From NCBI RefSeq assembly GCF_900100085.1, contig NZ_FNEJ01000017.1:46977-110976 (forward strand): a stretch of 64,000 bases of DNA. The letters are read 5' to 3'. A program made the translations under genes and the position numbers. The notes under the pieces were generated by a model. It was not told the DNA's origin, ran no database searches, and worked only from the letters and a program-made list of their open reading frames with translations. This DNA comes from Salipiger marinus (lineage in GTDB: Bacteria > Pseudomonadota > Alphaproteobacteria > Rhodobacterales > Rhodobacteraceae). Shown one piece after another: positions 20,113 to 28,484 of this stretch; positions within the stretch are counted from its first letter, which is position 1, and every line of letters starts with the position of its first letter.

Positions 20113-21279
20113 TCAGCGCCCGGTCAGGCGGGTGGCGGTGGCATCGGCGGCCCGGATCGCGGCGGCGATCTTCTGCGGGCTCAGCGGCACCGGCACGGAA
20201 TGGATGACCGAGGCCGGATCCATCGCCGCCTCGCCCACGCGCAGCAGATCCGCGTCGCTGACCTTGGCCAGCCCCAGATCGGCCAGCGTCACCGGCAGGC
20301 CGATGGCGGCGCAGAAGGTGACCGCCTCGGCGATCTCTTCGGGCGCGCGGTTTTCCAGAACCAGCAGGCAGATGATGCCGAAGGCCACCTTTTCACCATG
20401 CATGAAATCATGGGTCGGCTCCAGCACGGTCAGCGCGTCATGCACGCCATGGGCCGCCGACACCCCGCAGTTTTCGAACCCCAGCCCCGACAGCAGCGTG
20501 TTGGCCTCGATGATGTTTTCGACCGCGGGCGTCAGGCATCCGGCGCGGGCCGCGTCATAGGCCGCAAGCCCGTCGCGCATCAGCGTGTCATGGCAGGCCC
20601 GCGCGATCTGGATCCCGGCGATGGAGGGCGCATAGCCCCCCGCGATGTAGTTCTTCGACCGGCTGTCGAGGTTCGACCGCGCCTCATACCAAGTGGACAG
20701 CGCATCCCCCATGCCCGCCGCCAGAAAGCGCACCGGCGCCTTCAGGATCACGTCGCTGTCAACCAGCACCACATCGGGGTTGCGCGGGCTCTGTTCCACC
20801 CGGACATAGACGCCGTCTTCGGTATAGATCACGCCGATGGCGCTGGTCGGGCTGTCGGTGGAGGCGATGGTGGGCACGGTCATGATACGCGCCGCCACGT
20901 TGCGCGCGGTCAGCTTGCCGGTGTCCAGCGTCTTGCCGCCGCCAATCCCGATGACCATGCCGACCCCTGCGGCGCGGGCGGCTTCGGTGCAGCGCGCCAC
21001 TTCGGCATCGGTGGATTCCCCGCCAAAGCGCAGGGCTGTGACGGTGACCCCCGCCGCCTCCAGCGCTTCGGTCACGCGCGGGCCGTAGGTGTCCTGGACG
21101 AAGCCGTCCATCAGCACCAGCGCCCGGTCCGACAGGGCCGCCGCGTAACTGCCGATGTCGTCCAGAACGCCCGGCCCCTGCACATAGCGCAGCGGCCCGC
21201 CATAGCCGCGGCTGTGGCCATGGCGCTTGTCAGGGATCTGTGCCGCCTGCGCCGCGCTTCTGCTCATGTCATTCGCCAT
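20113..21279 (-). CDS. Glycerol-dehydrogenase-like NAD-dependent alcohol dehydrogenase (GldA family)
   Basis: 388 residues, iron/zinc-dependent ADH superfamily, GldA branch. The nucleotide-binding GIGGGKTLDTGK and the TIASTDSPTSA block are typical of glycerol dehydrogenases. Metal ligands are in GMGDALSTWYEAR (Asp), AAHGVHDAL (His) and THDFMHGE (His). AGGGAGAG precedes the ATG. It lies between the SDR and the ABC ATPase in one operon. It probably oxidises a polyol or reduces a hydroxyketone formed from the imported sugar; glycerol itself is only one option. Confidence 0.85.
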   Translation of the reverse strand: MANDMSRSAAQAAQIPDKRHGHSRGYGGPLRYVQGPGVLDDIGSYAAALSDRALVLMDGFVQDTYGPRVTEALEAAGVTVTALRFGGESTDAEVARCTEAARAAGVGMVIGIGGGKTLDTGKLTARNVAARIMTVPTIASTDSPTSAIGVIYTEDGVYVRVEQSPRNPDVVLVDSDVILKAPVRFLAAGMGDALSTWYEARSNLDSRSKNYIAGGYAPSIAGIQIARACHDTLMRDGLAAYDAARAGCLTPAVENIIEANTLLSGLGFENCGVSAAHGVHDALTVLEPTHDFMHGEKVAFGIICLLVLENRAPEEIAEAVTFCAAIGLPVTLADLGLAKVSDADLLRVGEAAMDPASVIHSVPVPLSPQKIAAAIRAADATATRLTGR

Positions 21280-21290
21280 GTCTCTCTCCC

Positions 21291-22082
21291 TCAGCGCAGT
21301 GTCAGGCCGCCATCGACGGTGATGATTTCCCCGGTGGTGAAGCTGGCGCTGTCCGCCGCCAGATAGACACAGGCGGACACCAGTTCGCGCGTCTCGCCGA
21401 TGCGGTTCTGCACGGCGCCCTTGGCCCAGTGGTCACGCACCACATCGGGATGTTCCTTCAGCACCGCATCGGTAAGTTCGGTGCGGATATAGCCGGGGGC
21501 GATGGCGTTGACGCGGATGCCATGTTCCGCCCATTCGGTGGCCAGCGCCTTGGTCAGCATGTGCACGCCCGCCTTGGACACGTTGTAGGCGGCATGGCGG
21601 AACGGCCAGTTGACGATCCGCCCCGACATCGACCCGATGGAGATGACAGACCCGCCGCCTGCGGCGATCATGTGCCGCCCGACCGCCTGCGTGACAAGGA
21701 ACACGCCGTCCAGATTGACCGCCATGGTGCGGCGCCAGTCGGCAAAATCCTGATCTTCGGCATTGGCGGGCAGCACGATGCCCGCGTTGTTCACCAGAAT
21801 GTCGATGCGGCCCATGGCGGCCTTGGCCTCGTCCGCCAGCCGCTGCGCGTCCTCGGGCTGCGACACGTCGGCACGGATGGCCACCGCGCGCCGCCCCAGC
21901 GCCTCGATCTCGGCCACCACGGCCTGCGCACGGTCGGCGGCGGAGGCGTAGTTCACCACCACATCTGCCCCCTGTCCCGCCAGCCCCAGCGCCAGCTCCC
22001 GGCCGATGCCGCGCGATGCTCCGGTGACAAGCGCCACCTTTCCGGTCAGGTCAAAAAGACCTGCCGCTGCCCTGTCTGTCAT
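21291..22082 (-). CDS. Short-chain dehydrogenase/reductase (SDR)
   Basis: 263 residues, classical SDR. The cofactor motif TGASRGIG is at 20-27, NNAG at 98-101, and the catalytic residues are Ser153, Tyr166 and Lys170 (YNVSK). The substrate is likely a sugar, polyol or keto-acid, given the operon: UxaA-like dehydratase and GMC oxidoreductase upstream, GldA-like dehydrogenase 11 bases downstream. The charge pattern after the second beta strand (VNYASAADR) leaves NAD versus NADP preference unclear. Confidence 0.88.
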   Translation of the reverse strand: MTDRAAAGLFDLTGKVALVTGASRGIGRELALGLAGQGADVVVNYASAADRAQAVVAEIEALGRRAVAIRADVSQPEDAQRLADEAKAAMGRIDILVNNAGIVLPANAEDQDFADWRRTMAVNLDGVFLVTQAVGRHMIAAGGGSVISIGSMSGRIVNWPFRHAAYNVSKAGVHMLTKALATEWAEHGIRVNAIAPGYIRTELTDAVLKEHPDVVRDHWAKGAVQNRIGETRELVSACVYLAADSASFTTGEIITVDGGLTLR

Positions 22083-22109
22083 GTTGTCCTCCCTCTGGTC
22101 GTGTCTGGC

Positions 22110-23648
22110 TCAGGCGACTTTCTCGGCCCGAAGCACATGTGTCGCGATATGCTCCGCCGTGCGGATCGCCTGCGCGACGATGGTCAGTGACGGGTTGAAC
22201 CCCGTGGAGCTTGGCAGGAAGGACGCATCGACCACATAAAGGTTGTCGAGATCCCACGCCTTGCAGTTGGCATCCAGCACCGAGGTGGCGGGATCGGTGC
22301 CGAACCGCGCCGTGCCGCACTGGTGCATGGACACGGTGATGTCCATTTTCTGGGTTAGGATGATGGGATAGCCAAGGCTGCGCATCACCCCCGACCAGTG
22401 CTTCACCAGTTCCCGATGCGCCTTGAGGTTGTTGGCGGTGTAATTGACCCGGATCGTGCCGTCGCTGTCGAGCGTGATGCGGTTGTCGGGATCGGGCAGA
22501 TCCTCGGACATCAGCCACCAGTCCACCGAGCGTTCGGCGAAACGGTCCATCAGCCATTCCGGAATGAAGGGCACGCTGGCGGTCAGCATGCCGCCCTGCA
22601 GCTTGCCCAGACCCTGAATATTGCCCAAGGGATAGGGCCGCACGTCATTGGCAAGGTAGAAGTCGTTGATCGCCAGCGATTTCTGGAAGGTCACGCCATT
22701 CTTGCGGAAGGGATGCACCGCCATCATCGCGGTGTTGTTATGGGCCATGTAATTGCGGCCCAGCTGGTCGGAGCTGGTATTGCCCAGCCCGCCGGGATGC
22801 TTGTCATTGGCCGACCGCAGCAGCAGCGCCGCAGAATTGATCGCGCCCGCCGCCGAGATGAACAGATCGCCGTGGATGGTGCGCCGCTGGCCGTCCTGTT
22901 CCACCTCGATCCCGGTGACCTTGCGGCCCGTGGCATCGGTGAGGAATCGCAGCGCCTTGGTTTCAAGGATCAGATCCACCAGCCCGGTCTTCAGCGCGGG
23001 GCCGACCAGCCGCACCTCGGCATCGTTCTTGGCGCCAAGCTTGCAGGCGAAACCGTCGCAGGTGGCGCAGCGGATGCAGGCGCCGCCCTCGTGCCGGTCG
23101 ATGGCGATGGGCAGCGAGAAGGGCCGCAGCCCCTTGCCGCGCAGCTTGTCGGCGATGGCCTGAATCTCGGGCTCGTGGCCGATGGCGGGATGCGGAAACG
23201 GCCCCGAACGAGGCGGCTCGATCGGATCCTCGCCCGCCGTGCCATGGGTGCCCATCAGCCGCTCGGCCTCGTCATAATAGGGGGCAAATTCATCGTAGCT
23301 GACCGGCCATGCGGGGGCGGTGCCGCCCTCATGCTCCAGATCCTCGAAATCCTCCTTGCGAAAGCGCACCGTGGCCGCGCCGAAGAATTTCGAATTGCCG
23401 CCCACATAGTAGAAGGTGGACGGGTTGAACGCCTTGCCGCTGCGGTCCCGCCACGTTTCGGCGGTGGTGTATTTCTTGTCGTGGAACACCGCCTTGACCG
23501 ACCAGTTGTCCGCCTCGCGCGGAAGATAGGTGCCACGTTCGATCATCAGCACCCGCGCGCCCGTGGCCGCCAGCCGGTTCGCCATGGCGCCGCCACCGAC
23601 GCCCGCGCCAACGATCACCACGTCGTAATGTCTTGCCGTCATTTCCAT
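22110..23648 (-). CDS. GMC-family FAD oxidoreductase with a four-cysteine cluster
   Basis: 512 residues. The N-terminal FAD-binding Rossmann motif is VVIVGAGVGGGAMANRLAA, and the C-terminal GMC blocks include SMHQCGTARFG, LYVVDASFLPSSTGFNPSLT and a catalytic His/Asn region. Unusually for sugar GMC oxidases, a CIRCATCDGFAC segment gives the spacing C-x2-C-x2-C-x4-C followed by KLGAKNDAEV. Comparable Cys-rich loops occur in gluconate- and glucose-dehydrogenase-type GMC proteins, where an iron-sulfur cluster can relay electrons. No cytochrome c or small-subunit gene is adjacent, and no obvious secretion signal is seen, so the electron acceptor is unclear. AGGAGGAGG precedes the start. Confidence 0.83.
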   Translation of the reverse strand: MEMTARHYDVVIVGAGVGGGAMANRLAATGARVLMIERGTYLPREADNWSVKAVFHDKKYTTAETWRDRSGKAFNPSTFYYVGGNSKFFGAATVRFRKEDFEDLEHEGGTAPAWPVSYDEFAPYYDEAERLMGTHGTAGEDPIEPPRSGPFPHPAIGHEPEIQAIADKLRGKGLRPFSLPIAIDRHEGGACIRCATCDGFACKLGAKNDAEVRLVGPALKTGLVDLILETKALRFLTDATGRKVTGIEVEQDGQRRTIHGDLFISAAGAINSAALLLRSANDKHPGGLGNTSSDQLGRNYMAHNNTAMMAVHPFRKNGVTFQKSLAINDFYLANDVRPYPLGNIQGLGKLQGGMLTASVPFIPEWLMDRFAERSVDWWLMSEDLPDPDNRITLDSDGTIRVNYTANNLKAHRELVKHWSGVMRSLGYPIILTQKMDITVSMHQCGTARFGTDPATSVLDANCKAWDLDNLYVVDASFLPSSTGFNPSLTIVAQAIRTAEHIATHVLRAEKVA

Positions 23649-23701
23649 ACCGGAGCCTCCTCCTGCCTCGGCCCGCCGCCCCGTCCCGCGGCGGGTGGGT
23701 G

Positions 23702-25234
23702 TTACATGATTGCCCCGACCTGCCAGGGCACAAATTCGTTGTCGCCATAGCCAAGCGCCTCGCTGACCGTCTCCTTGCCGGAAGCGGTGTCGAGCATGGC
23801 CTGAAAGATGCGCTCCCCCAGCGCCTCGATGGTCTCCTCGCCGGTGACGACGGTGCCGCAGTCCAGATCCATGTCCTCGGACATGTGGCGGAACATCTCG
23901 GAATTGGTGGCAAGCTTCAGCGAGGGGGCGGGCTTGAAGCCCGAGACCGAGCCGCGCCCGGTGGTGAAGGCAATGAGGTTGGCGCCCCCCGCGACCTGCC
24001 CCGTCACGGCGACAGGATCGTATCCGGGGGTGTCCATGAACACGAGCCCATGCGCCGTGACCTTCTCGGCATATTCATAGACCGCTTCCAGCGTGCCCGA
24101 TCCGCCCTTGGCCACCGCGCCCAGCGATTTTTCCAGAATGGTGGTCAGCCCGCCCTGCTTGTTGCCATGGCTCGGGTTGTTGTCCATTTCCGCGCGGTTG
24201 CGCGCGGTGTAATCGCGCCACCACTCGATCCGCTCCAGCAGCTTTTCGGCCACCTCGGGGCGCGCGGCGCGGCGGGTCAGCAGATGTTCGGCGCCATAGA
24301 TCTCGGGCGTCTCGGCAAGGATCACGGTGCCACCGTGGCGGATCAGCAGATCCGCCGCATGGCCAAGGCCGGGATTGGCGGAGATGCCGGAATAGCCGTC
24401 CGATCCGCCGCATTCCAGCGCAAGGCTCAGGCCGGATGCGGGCACATCTTCCCGACGCGCGGCCCCCACGCCCGGCATCATCGCCTCGACCGCGGCGATG
24501 CCTGCGGCCACGGTCCGCCGGGTGCCGCCCACGGTCTGGATGGTCAGCGTCTGCAGGCGCTCGCCTTCGGCCAGCCCCTCGCGCTCCAGCAGGGCGGGGA
24601 TCTGGTTGGTCTCGCAGCCCAGCCCGATCATCAGCACGCCGCCCACATTGGGATGGCTGGCATAGCCCGCGATGGTCCGGGTCAGGTAATCATAACCTTC
24701 GGTCTTGGTGTTGAAGGCGCAGCCGCCGCCATGGGTCAGGCTGATGACGCCATCCACACCGGGAAAGCGCGCCATCACCTCGGGGGTGAAATGCGCGGCC
24801 ACCGCGCGCGACACCGTGGCCGAACAGTTCACCGACGCGATCACGGCGATATAGTTGCGGGTGCCCACCCGCCCGTCGGCCCGGCGGTAGCCCATGAAGC
24901 TGGCCTGCCGGTCCACCGGCGGTAGCGGTCGGATGTCGGTGCAGAAGGCGTAGTCGCGCATGAATTCGCCCACACCCAGATTCTGCGTGTGCACATGGTC
25001 GCCCGCCCCGATGTCGGCGGTGGCAAAGCCGATGATCTGGCCATATTTGATCACCGCCTCGCCCATGGGGATCTGGCGCAGCGCCAGCTTGTGCCCGCGC
25101 GGAATGCGGGCGCGCAGCGGAATCCCCTCCACCTCAGACAGTTCGCGCGGGTCCAGACGTTCGCGCGCCACGGCCACATTGTCTTCCGGGTTGAGCCGGA
25201 TCAGCGGCGAGATGTAATTGTCCTTGGCGCTCAT
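23702..25234 (-). CDS. UxaA-family (altronate/galactarate-type) dehydratase
   Basis: 510 residues from the ATG at 25234, which overlaps the GntR stop (ATGA); the frame is open further upstream only as read-through of that gene. The N-terminal SAF domain (about residues 1-100, with GDHVHTQNLGVGEF) is followed by the UxaA/GarD catalytic region (GYRRADGRVGTRNYIAV, HGGGCAF, GLGCETNQIP). The full length matches UxaA (about 495). Such enzymes use iron or manganese to dehydrate aldonates or aldarates to 2-keto-3-deoxy acids. It supplies the dehydration step for the operon, but the actual sugar acid is unknown. Confidence 0.86.
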   Translation of the reverse strand: MSAKDNYISPLIRLNPEDNVAVARERLDPRELSEVEGIPLRARIPRGHKLALRQIPMGEAVIKYGQIIGFATADIGAGDHVHTQNLGVGEFMRDYAFCTDIRPLPPVDRQASFMGYRRADGRVGTRNYIAVIASVNCSATVSRAVAAHFTPEVMARFPGVDGVISLTHGGGCAFNTKTEGYDYLTRTIAGYASHPNVGGVLMIGLGCETNQIPALLEREGLAEGERLQTLTIQTVGGTRRTVAAGIAAVEAMMPGVGAARREDVPASGLSLALECGGSDGYSGISANPGLGHAADLLIRHGGTVILAETPEIYGAEHLLTRRAARPEVAEKLLERIEWWRDYTARNRAEMDNNPSHGNKQGGLTTILEKSLGAVAKGGSGTLEAVYEYAEKVTAHGLVFMDTPGYDPVAVTGQVAGGANLIAFTTGRGSVSGFKPAPSLKLATNSEMFRHMSEDMDLDCGTVVTGEETIEALGERIFQAMLDTASGKETVSEALGYGDNEFVPWQVGAIM

Positions 25235-25917
25235 CGCGCGGCCTCCTCGACAAAGATTCCGTGGGAATCGCGGATCAGGCTCGACATCACGGTAAAAGAC
25301 GAATCGAGGTGGATCCGCATGGCCAGTTCGGCCTGATCGGGTTTGCCCCGGCGGATCGCCTCGACGATCTGGATATGCTGTTCGGTCACCCGCGCCAGAT
25401 GGCCGGGCACCGGCGCCGACAGCTGGCGCATCCGGTCCAGATCGACCTTGGCCATGGACACGAATTTCCACAGCCTTGTCATGCCGCTCATCCGGGCGAC
25501 GGTGCCGTGCAGCGCGTCATCCGCGTCGATATAGGTGTCAAGCTGGCCGTTCGCGATCATCTGCTGCATTTCGGCGGTGATCCGGTCCAGATCCGCCAGC
25601 GCTTCGGGATCGACATCGGCGCGCGCGGCGGCGCGGCGCACGCCCTCCACCTCCAGCGCGCGGCGGATCAGAAACCCCTCTTCCGCGCCCGCATAGGAGA
25701 TCTGGCTGACATAGGTGCCGGAATGGGGAATCACGTTCACCAGCCCCTCTTCGGCAAGCTTCTGGACCGCCTCGCGCACCGGGGTGCGTGACACGTTATA
25801 GGCCGAACAGACCTCTTTCTCGACGATCGGGGAACCCGGCGCCATCTCCAGCATCACGATCGCGCGGCGCAGAATCCCATATATCTGATCCGCTTTCTGA
25901 GGCTGCCTGTTCCGCAT
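25231..25917 (-). CDS. GntR-family regulator (FCD type), first gene of the sugar-acid operon
   Basis: 228 residues from the ATG at 25917, preceded by GGAGGAG; the frame extends upstream to 25998 without a ribosome site. The N-terminal winged HTH has the GntR pattern (YNVSRTPVREAVQKLAEEGL), and the C-terminal all-helical FCD domain (about residues 80-215) binds a small ligand. Its stop overlaps the UxaA-like start, so the regulator is part of the operon it probably controls. The intergenic region toward the divergent Fe-ADH carries a direct repeat that may be its operator. Confidence 0.88.
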   Translation of the reverse strand: MRNRQPQKADQIYGILRRAIVMLEMAPGSPIVEKEVCSAYNVSRTPVREAVQKLAEEGLVNVIPHSGTYVSQISYAGAEEGFLIRRALEVEGVRRAAARADVDPEALADLDRITAEMQQMIANGQLDTYIDADDALHGTVARMSGMTRLWKFVSMAKVDLDRMRQLSAPVPGHLARVTEQHIQIVEAIRRGKPDQAELAMRIHLDSSFTVMSSLIRDSHGIFVEEAAR

Positions 25918-25985
25918 GAGTGCTCCTCCATCCTGCGGGTATTCTTCATAGATACTTGGGCAAAGTAAACAGCAATCTTTGCCGG

Positions 25986-26028
25986 TTGACAAACTCATAT
26001 ATCGGTTGCAGGGTAACTCATATATCGG
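25986..26028. promoter_or_regulatory. Promoter/operator with 14-bp direct repeat between divergent operons
   Basis: AACTCATATATCGG occurs at 25992-26005 and again at 26015-26028, exactly 23 bases apart, in the gap between the minus-strand GntR operon and the plus-strand Fe-ADH/ABC operon. TTGACA at 25986-25991 is a good -35 box for the rightward transcript. The 23-base spacing (about two helical turns) suggests tandem regulator binding, plausibly by the GntR protein at 25231-25917. Operator function is inferred. Confidence 0.6.
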
Positions 26029-26095
26029 AGGCGCCGCCTTGCGCCCCTCTCATCAGGGGGCTGCAGCGGCGGAGGAAAAGGGAACTGGGGGCATC

Positions 26096-27250
26096 ATGAC
26101 CATGCGCAGCACCACTGCGGCGGAGACATCCGACCGCGTGTCGGGCACCATCGGCTATCTGACGCGGATCGAATTCGGCGAAGGCCGGATCGCCGACCTG
26201 CCGGGCTTTCTGGCACAGGCGGGTGTCACCAAGCCGCTGATCGCCACCGACCGCGGGCTGGTCGCCACGGGCATGATCGCCCGCGTCACCGAAAGCCTTG
26301 GCGCCCATGCGGTGTTTGACGGCACGCCCGCCAACCCCACCGAAGCGGCTGTGATGGACGCCTACGAGGTCTACAAGGCCGAAGGCTGCGACGGCATCGT
26401 GGGGATCGGCGGCGGCTCCTCGCTGGATCTGGCGAAGGCGGTGCGCATCCTGACCGGGCATCCCGCGCCGCTGGACCAGTATGCCGCCGTCAACGGCGGC
26501 GTGGCCCGCATCCATGGCCGGATCTGCCCGCTGATCGCCGTGCCCACCACCTCGGGCACCGGGTCAGAGGTCGGGCGCGCCTCGGTCATCATCACCGCCG
26601 AAGGCCGCAAGCTGGGCATCCTGTCGCCGCACAACCTACCCACCGTGGCGCTTTGCGATCCCGAACTGACCTATGGCCTGCCGCCGATGCTGACCGCCGC
26701 CACCGGGATGGATGCGATTTCGCACTGTCTTGAAACCTACATGGCGCCGTCCTTCAACCCGCCCGCCGAGGCCATCGCGCTGCACGGGCTGGACTGCGGG
26801 CTGCGCGCCATCGAGCCCGCCACCGCCGACGGGCAGAACCGCGCCGCCCGCCGCGACATGATGGTCTGCGCGCTGGAAGGGGCGATGGCGTTCCAGAAGG
26901 GGCTCGGGGCCGTACATGCGCTGACCCATCCGCTGGGTGCCATCCGCGAGCTGAACCTGCATCATGGCACGCTGAACGCGGTGCTGATGCCCGCCGTGCT
27001 GCGGTTCAACCGCGCGGCGATCGGCGCCAAATGGGACGTGCTTGCGGACCGCTTCGGCGGCGACCCGGCAGAGGCCTGCGCGGCGCTGAACCGGCGGCTG
27101 GGAATGCCCTCGGGCCTGACCGCAATGGGCGTGACCGAGGCGATGATGACGGAGGTGTCGCATGCGGCGCTAAAGGATCACTGCCACGGCACCAACCCCC
27201 GGATCGCCACGCAGGCGGAATATCTGGAAATTCTGAAGGATTCGGCCTGA
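26096..27250 (+). CDS. Iron-containing alcohol dehydrogenase (lactaldehyde-reductase-like)
   Basis: 384 residues from the ATG at 26096 (26102 is an alternative); GGAGGAAAAGGGA lies about 13 bases upstream. The cofactor motif is GIGGGSSLDLAKA, and the metal site is carried by GMDAISHCLE and GLGAVHALTHPLGA. It belongs to the PF00465 group that includes FucO and maleylacetate reductase. It shares an N-terminal pattern (YLTxIEFGxG ... ATDRG/VTDRG) with the Fe-ADH at 48878-49996, so the two look paralogous. In a fucose-type pathway it could reduce L-lactaldehyde released by aldolase cleavage; this is inference. Confidence 0.85.
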   Translation: MTMRSTTAAETSDRVSGTIGYLTRIEFGEGRIADLPGFLAQAGVTKPLIATDRGLVATGMIARVTESLGAHAVFDGTPANPTEAAVMDAYEVYKAEGCDGIVGIGGGSSLDLAKAVRILTGHPAPLDQYAAVNGGVARIHGRICPLIAVPTTSGTGSEVGRASVIITAEGRKLGILSPHNLPTVALCDPELTYGLPPMLTAATGMDAISHCLETYMAPSFNPPAEAIALHGLDCGLRAIEPATADGQNRAARRDMMVCALEGAMAFQKGLGAVHALTHPLGAIRELNLHHGTLNAVLMPAVLRFNRAAIGAKWDVLADRFGGDPAEACAALNRRLGMPSGLTAMGVTEAMMTEVSHAALKDHCHGTNPRIATQAEYLEILKDSA

Positions 27251-27297
27251 GGCCAAAGGCCGAAACAACTGGTCAAAGGCCACAGGCCGACAGACCA

Positions 27298-27319
27298 GGC
27301 GCCCCGGGGGAGGGGCGCC
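27298..27319 (+). other. Stem-loop ahead of the sugar-binding-protein gene
   Basis: GGCGCCCC at 27298-27305 pairs with GGGGCGCC at 27312-27319 around GGGGGA. It lies in the 127-base gap after the Fe-ADH gene, which also holds repeated AAAGGCC/GGCC units. It could reduce read-through from the enzyme gene. Confidence 0.4.
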
Positions 27320-27377
27320 GATGCACCGGCCCGAACCGGGCCAAGGGACGGGCAATAATGCCCAAAGGGAGGAACAC

Positions 27378-28421
27378 ATGGACGATACTTTCAAGAAACC
27401 CGAACTGGTCTCCAGCCATTCCGGTGTCCGGCTGACCCGGCGCGGGCTGCTGACCGCAGGCGCTGCCGCCACCGTGGCCGCCAGCGTGCTGCGCCCGGAT
27501 TACGCATGGGCGCAGAACGGCAGCATGAAATTTGCCGCCTCGCTGGGCTGGACGGTCTGGGAATCCGGGCGCCACATCGTCAACGGCTACAAGGATGCCG
27601 TGGAAAAGCTGGGCGGCGAGCTGACCATCGCCGATGCCAATTACGACATCAAGAAGCAGGCGGACCAGATCCTCGCCTTTGTCGAGGCAAAGCCCACCGC
27701 GATCTTCATCACCCCCGCCGATGCCGCCGCCATTTCCCCGGCGGTGCAGGAGGCCGTGGCCTCCGGCATTCCGATCTTTGTCGGCGACAGCTACGTGCCG
27801 AACGCCACCGTCACCTCCACCGCCATGTCCAACAATTTCGGCCTTGGCGCCTATCCGGCGGAATATATCGCCGAACAGCTGGGCGGGACGGGCAAGGTGG
27901 CGCTGGTGTCGCTGCCCTCGAACGAAAGCTGGGACCAGCGGACGCTGGGCGCCAAATCGGTGTTCAACCGCTTCCCGGACATCGAGATCGTGTCGGAAAT
28001 CGCCTTTGCGCTGGGGGGATCGACCACGCCGCGTCAGGTCGTGGACCAGATCCTGACCGCCAATCCCGAACTGGACGCGATCTGGTGCGCATGGGATGGC
28101 GCCGCCTCCGAAGGCACGCTTGCGATCCGCGCCTCGGGGCGTGACGTGATGATCACCGGCATCGACGGCGGGCAGCAGAGCTTTGAATACATCGCCGCCG
28201 GATCGCCCTTCAAGCTGACCATGGCGCAGAGCTTCTACGAGATGGCCTATATGAACGCGTTCTACGCGGTCGAGGTGGCGCAGGGCCGGATCGCGCCGCG
28301 CTTTGTCATCACGCCCTCTTATGCGGTGACGCAGTCCAGCCTCGAAGGCATGTCCGAAATGCCCGACACCTATGACCAGCCGGGCGAAGCCGCCAAGCTG
28401 GGCTGGAGCCGGGTGCTGTAA
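27378..28421 (+). CDS. Sugar ABC importer binding protein of the fucose-type cluster
   Basis: 347 residues from the ATG at 27378 with AAAGGGAGGAA just upstream; the frame is open further upstream to 27321. The N-terminus has a Tat-like signal (LTRRGLLTAG, arginines at 21-22, hydrophobic run, cleavage near YAWAQ at 42-46). The mature part is a type I sugar-binding protein (periplasmic-binding-protein family 4): IFITPADAAAIS and VFITGIDGG-like blocks form the ligand cleft hinge. It is the first gene of a seven-gene stretch containing ATPase, two permeases and three sugar-oxidising enzymes, so the ligand is probably L-fucose, a related 6-deoxyhexose or pentose. Confidence 0.87.
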   Translation: MDDTFKKPELVSSHSGVRLTRRGLLTAGAAATVAASVLRPDYAWAQNGSMKFAASLGWTVWESGRHIVNGYKDAVEKLGGELTIADANYDIKKQADQILAFVEAKPTAIFITPADAAAISPAVQEAVASGIPIFVGDSYVPNATVTSTAMSNNFGLGAYPAEYIAEQLGGTGKVALVSLPSNESWDQRTLGAKSVFNRFPDIEIVSEIAFALGGSTTPRQVVDQILTANPELDAIWCAWDGAASEGTLAIRASGRDVMITGIDGGQQSFEYIAAGSPFKLTMAQSFYEMAYMNAFYAVEVAQGRIAPRFVITPSYAVTQSSLEGMSEMPDTYDQPGEAAKLGWSRVL

Positions 28422-28429
28422 TCCCGCCC

Positions 28430-28455
28430 GGGGCGGCAGGAGGAGCTGCCGCCCC
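28430..28455 (+). terminator. Perfect stem-loop after the sugar-binding-protein gene
   Basis: GGGGCGGCAG at 28430-28439 pairs with CTGCCGCCCC at 28446-28455 around GAGGAG, 8 bases after the binding-protein stop and before the ATPase gene. No T-run; likely 3'-end protection of the abundant binding-protein message. Confidence 0.6.
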
Positions 28456-28484
28456 GATCCGCAAGACGACCAAGGGAGGGGAGC

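Noticed and set aside
25992..26028. Two-unit CRISPR-like repeat
   Set aside because: Only two 14-bp copies with a 9-base interval next to a promoter and no cas genes; better explained as an operator.
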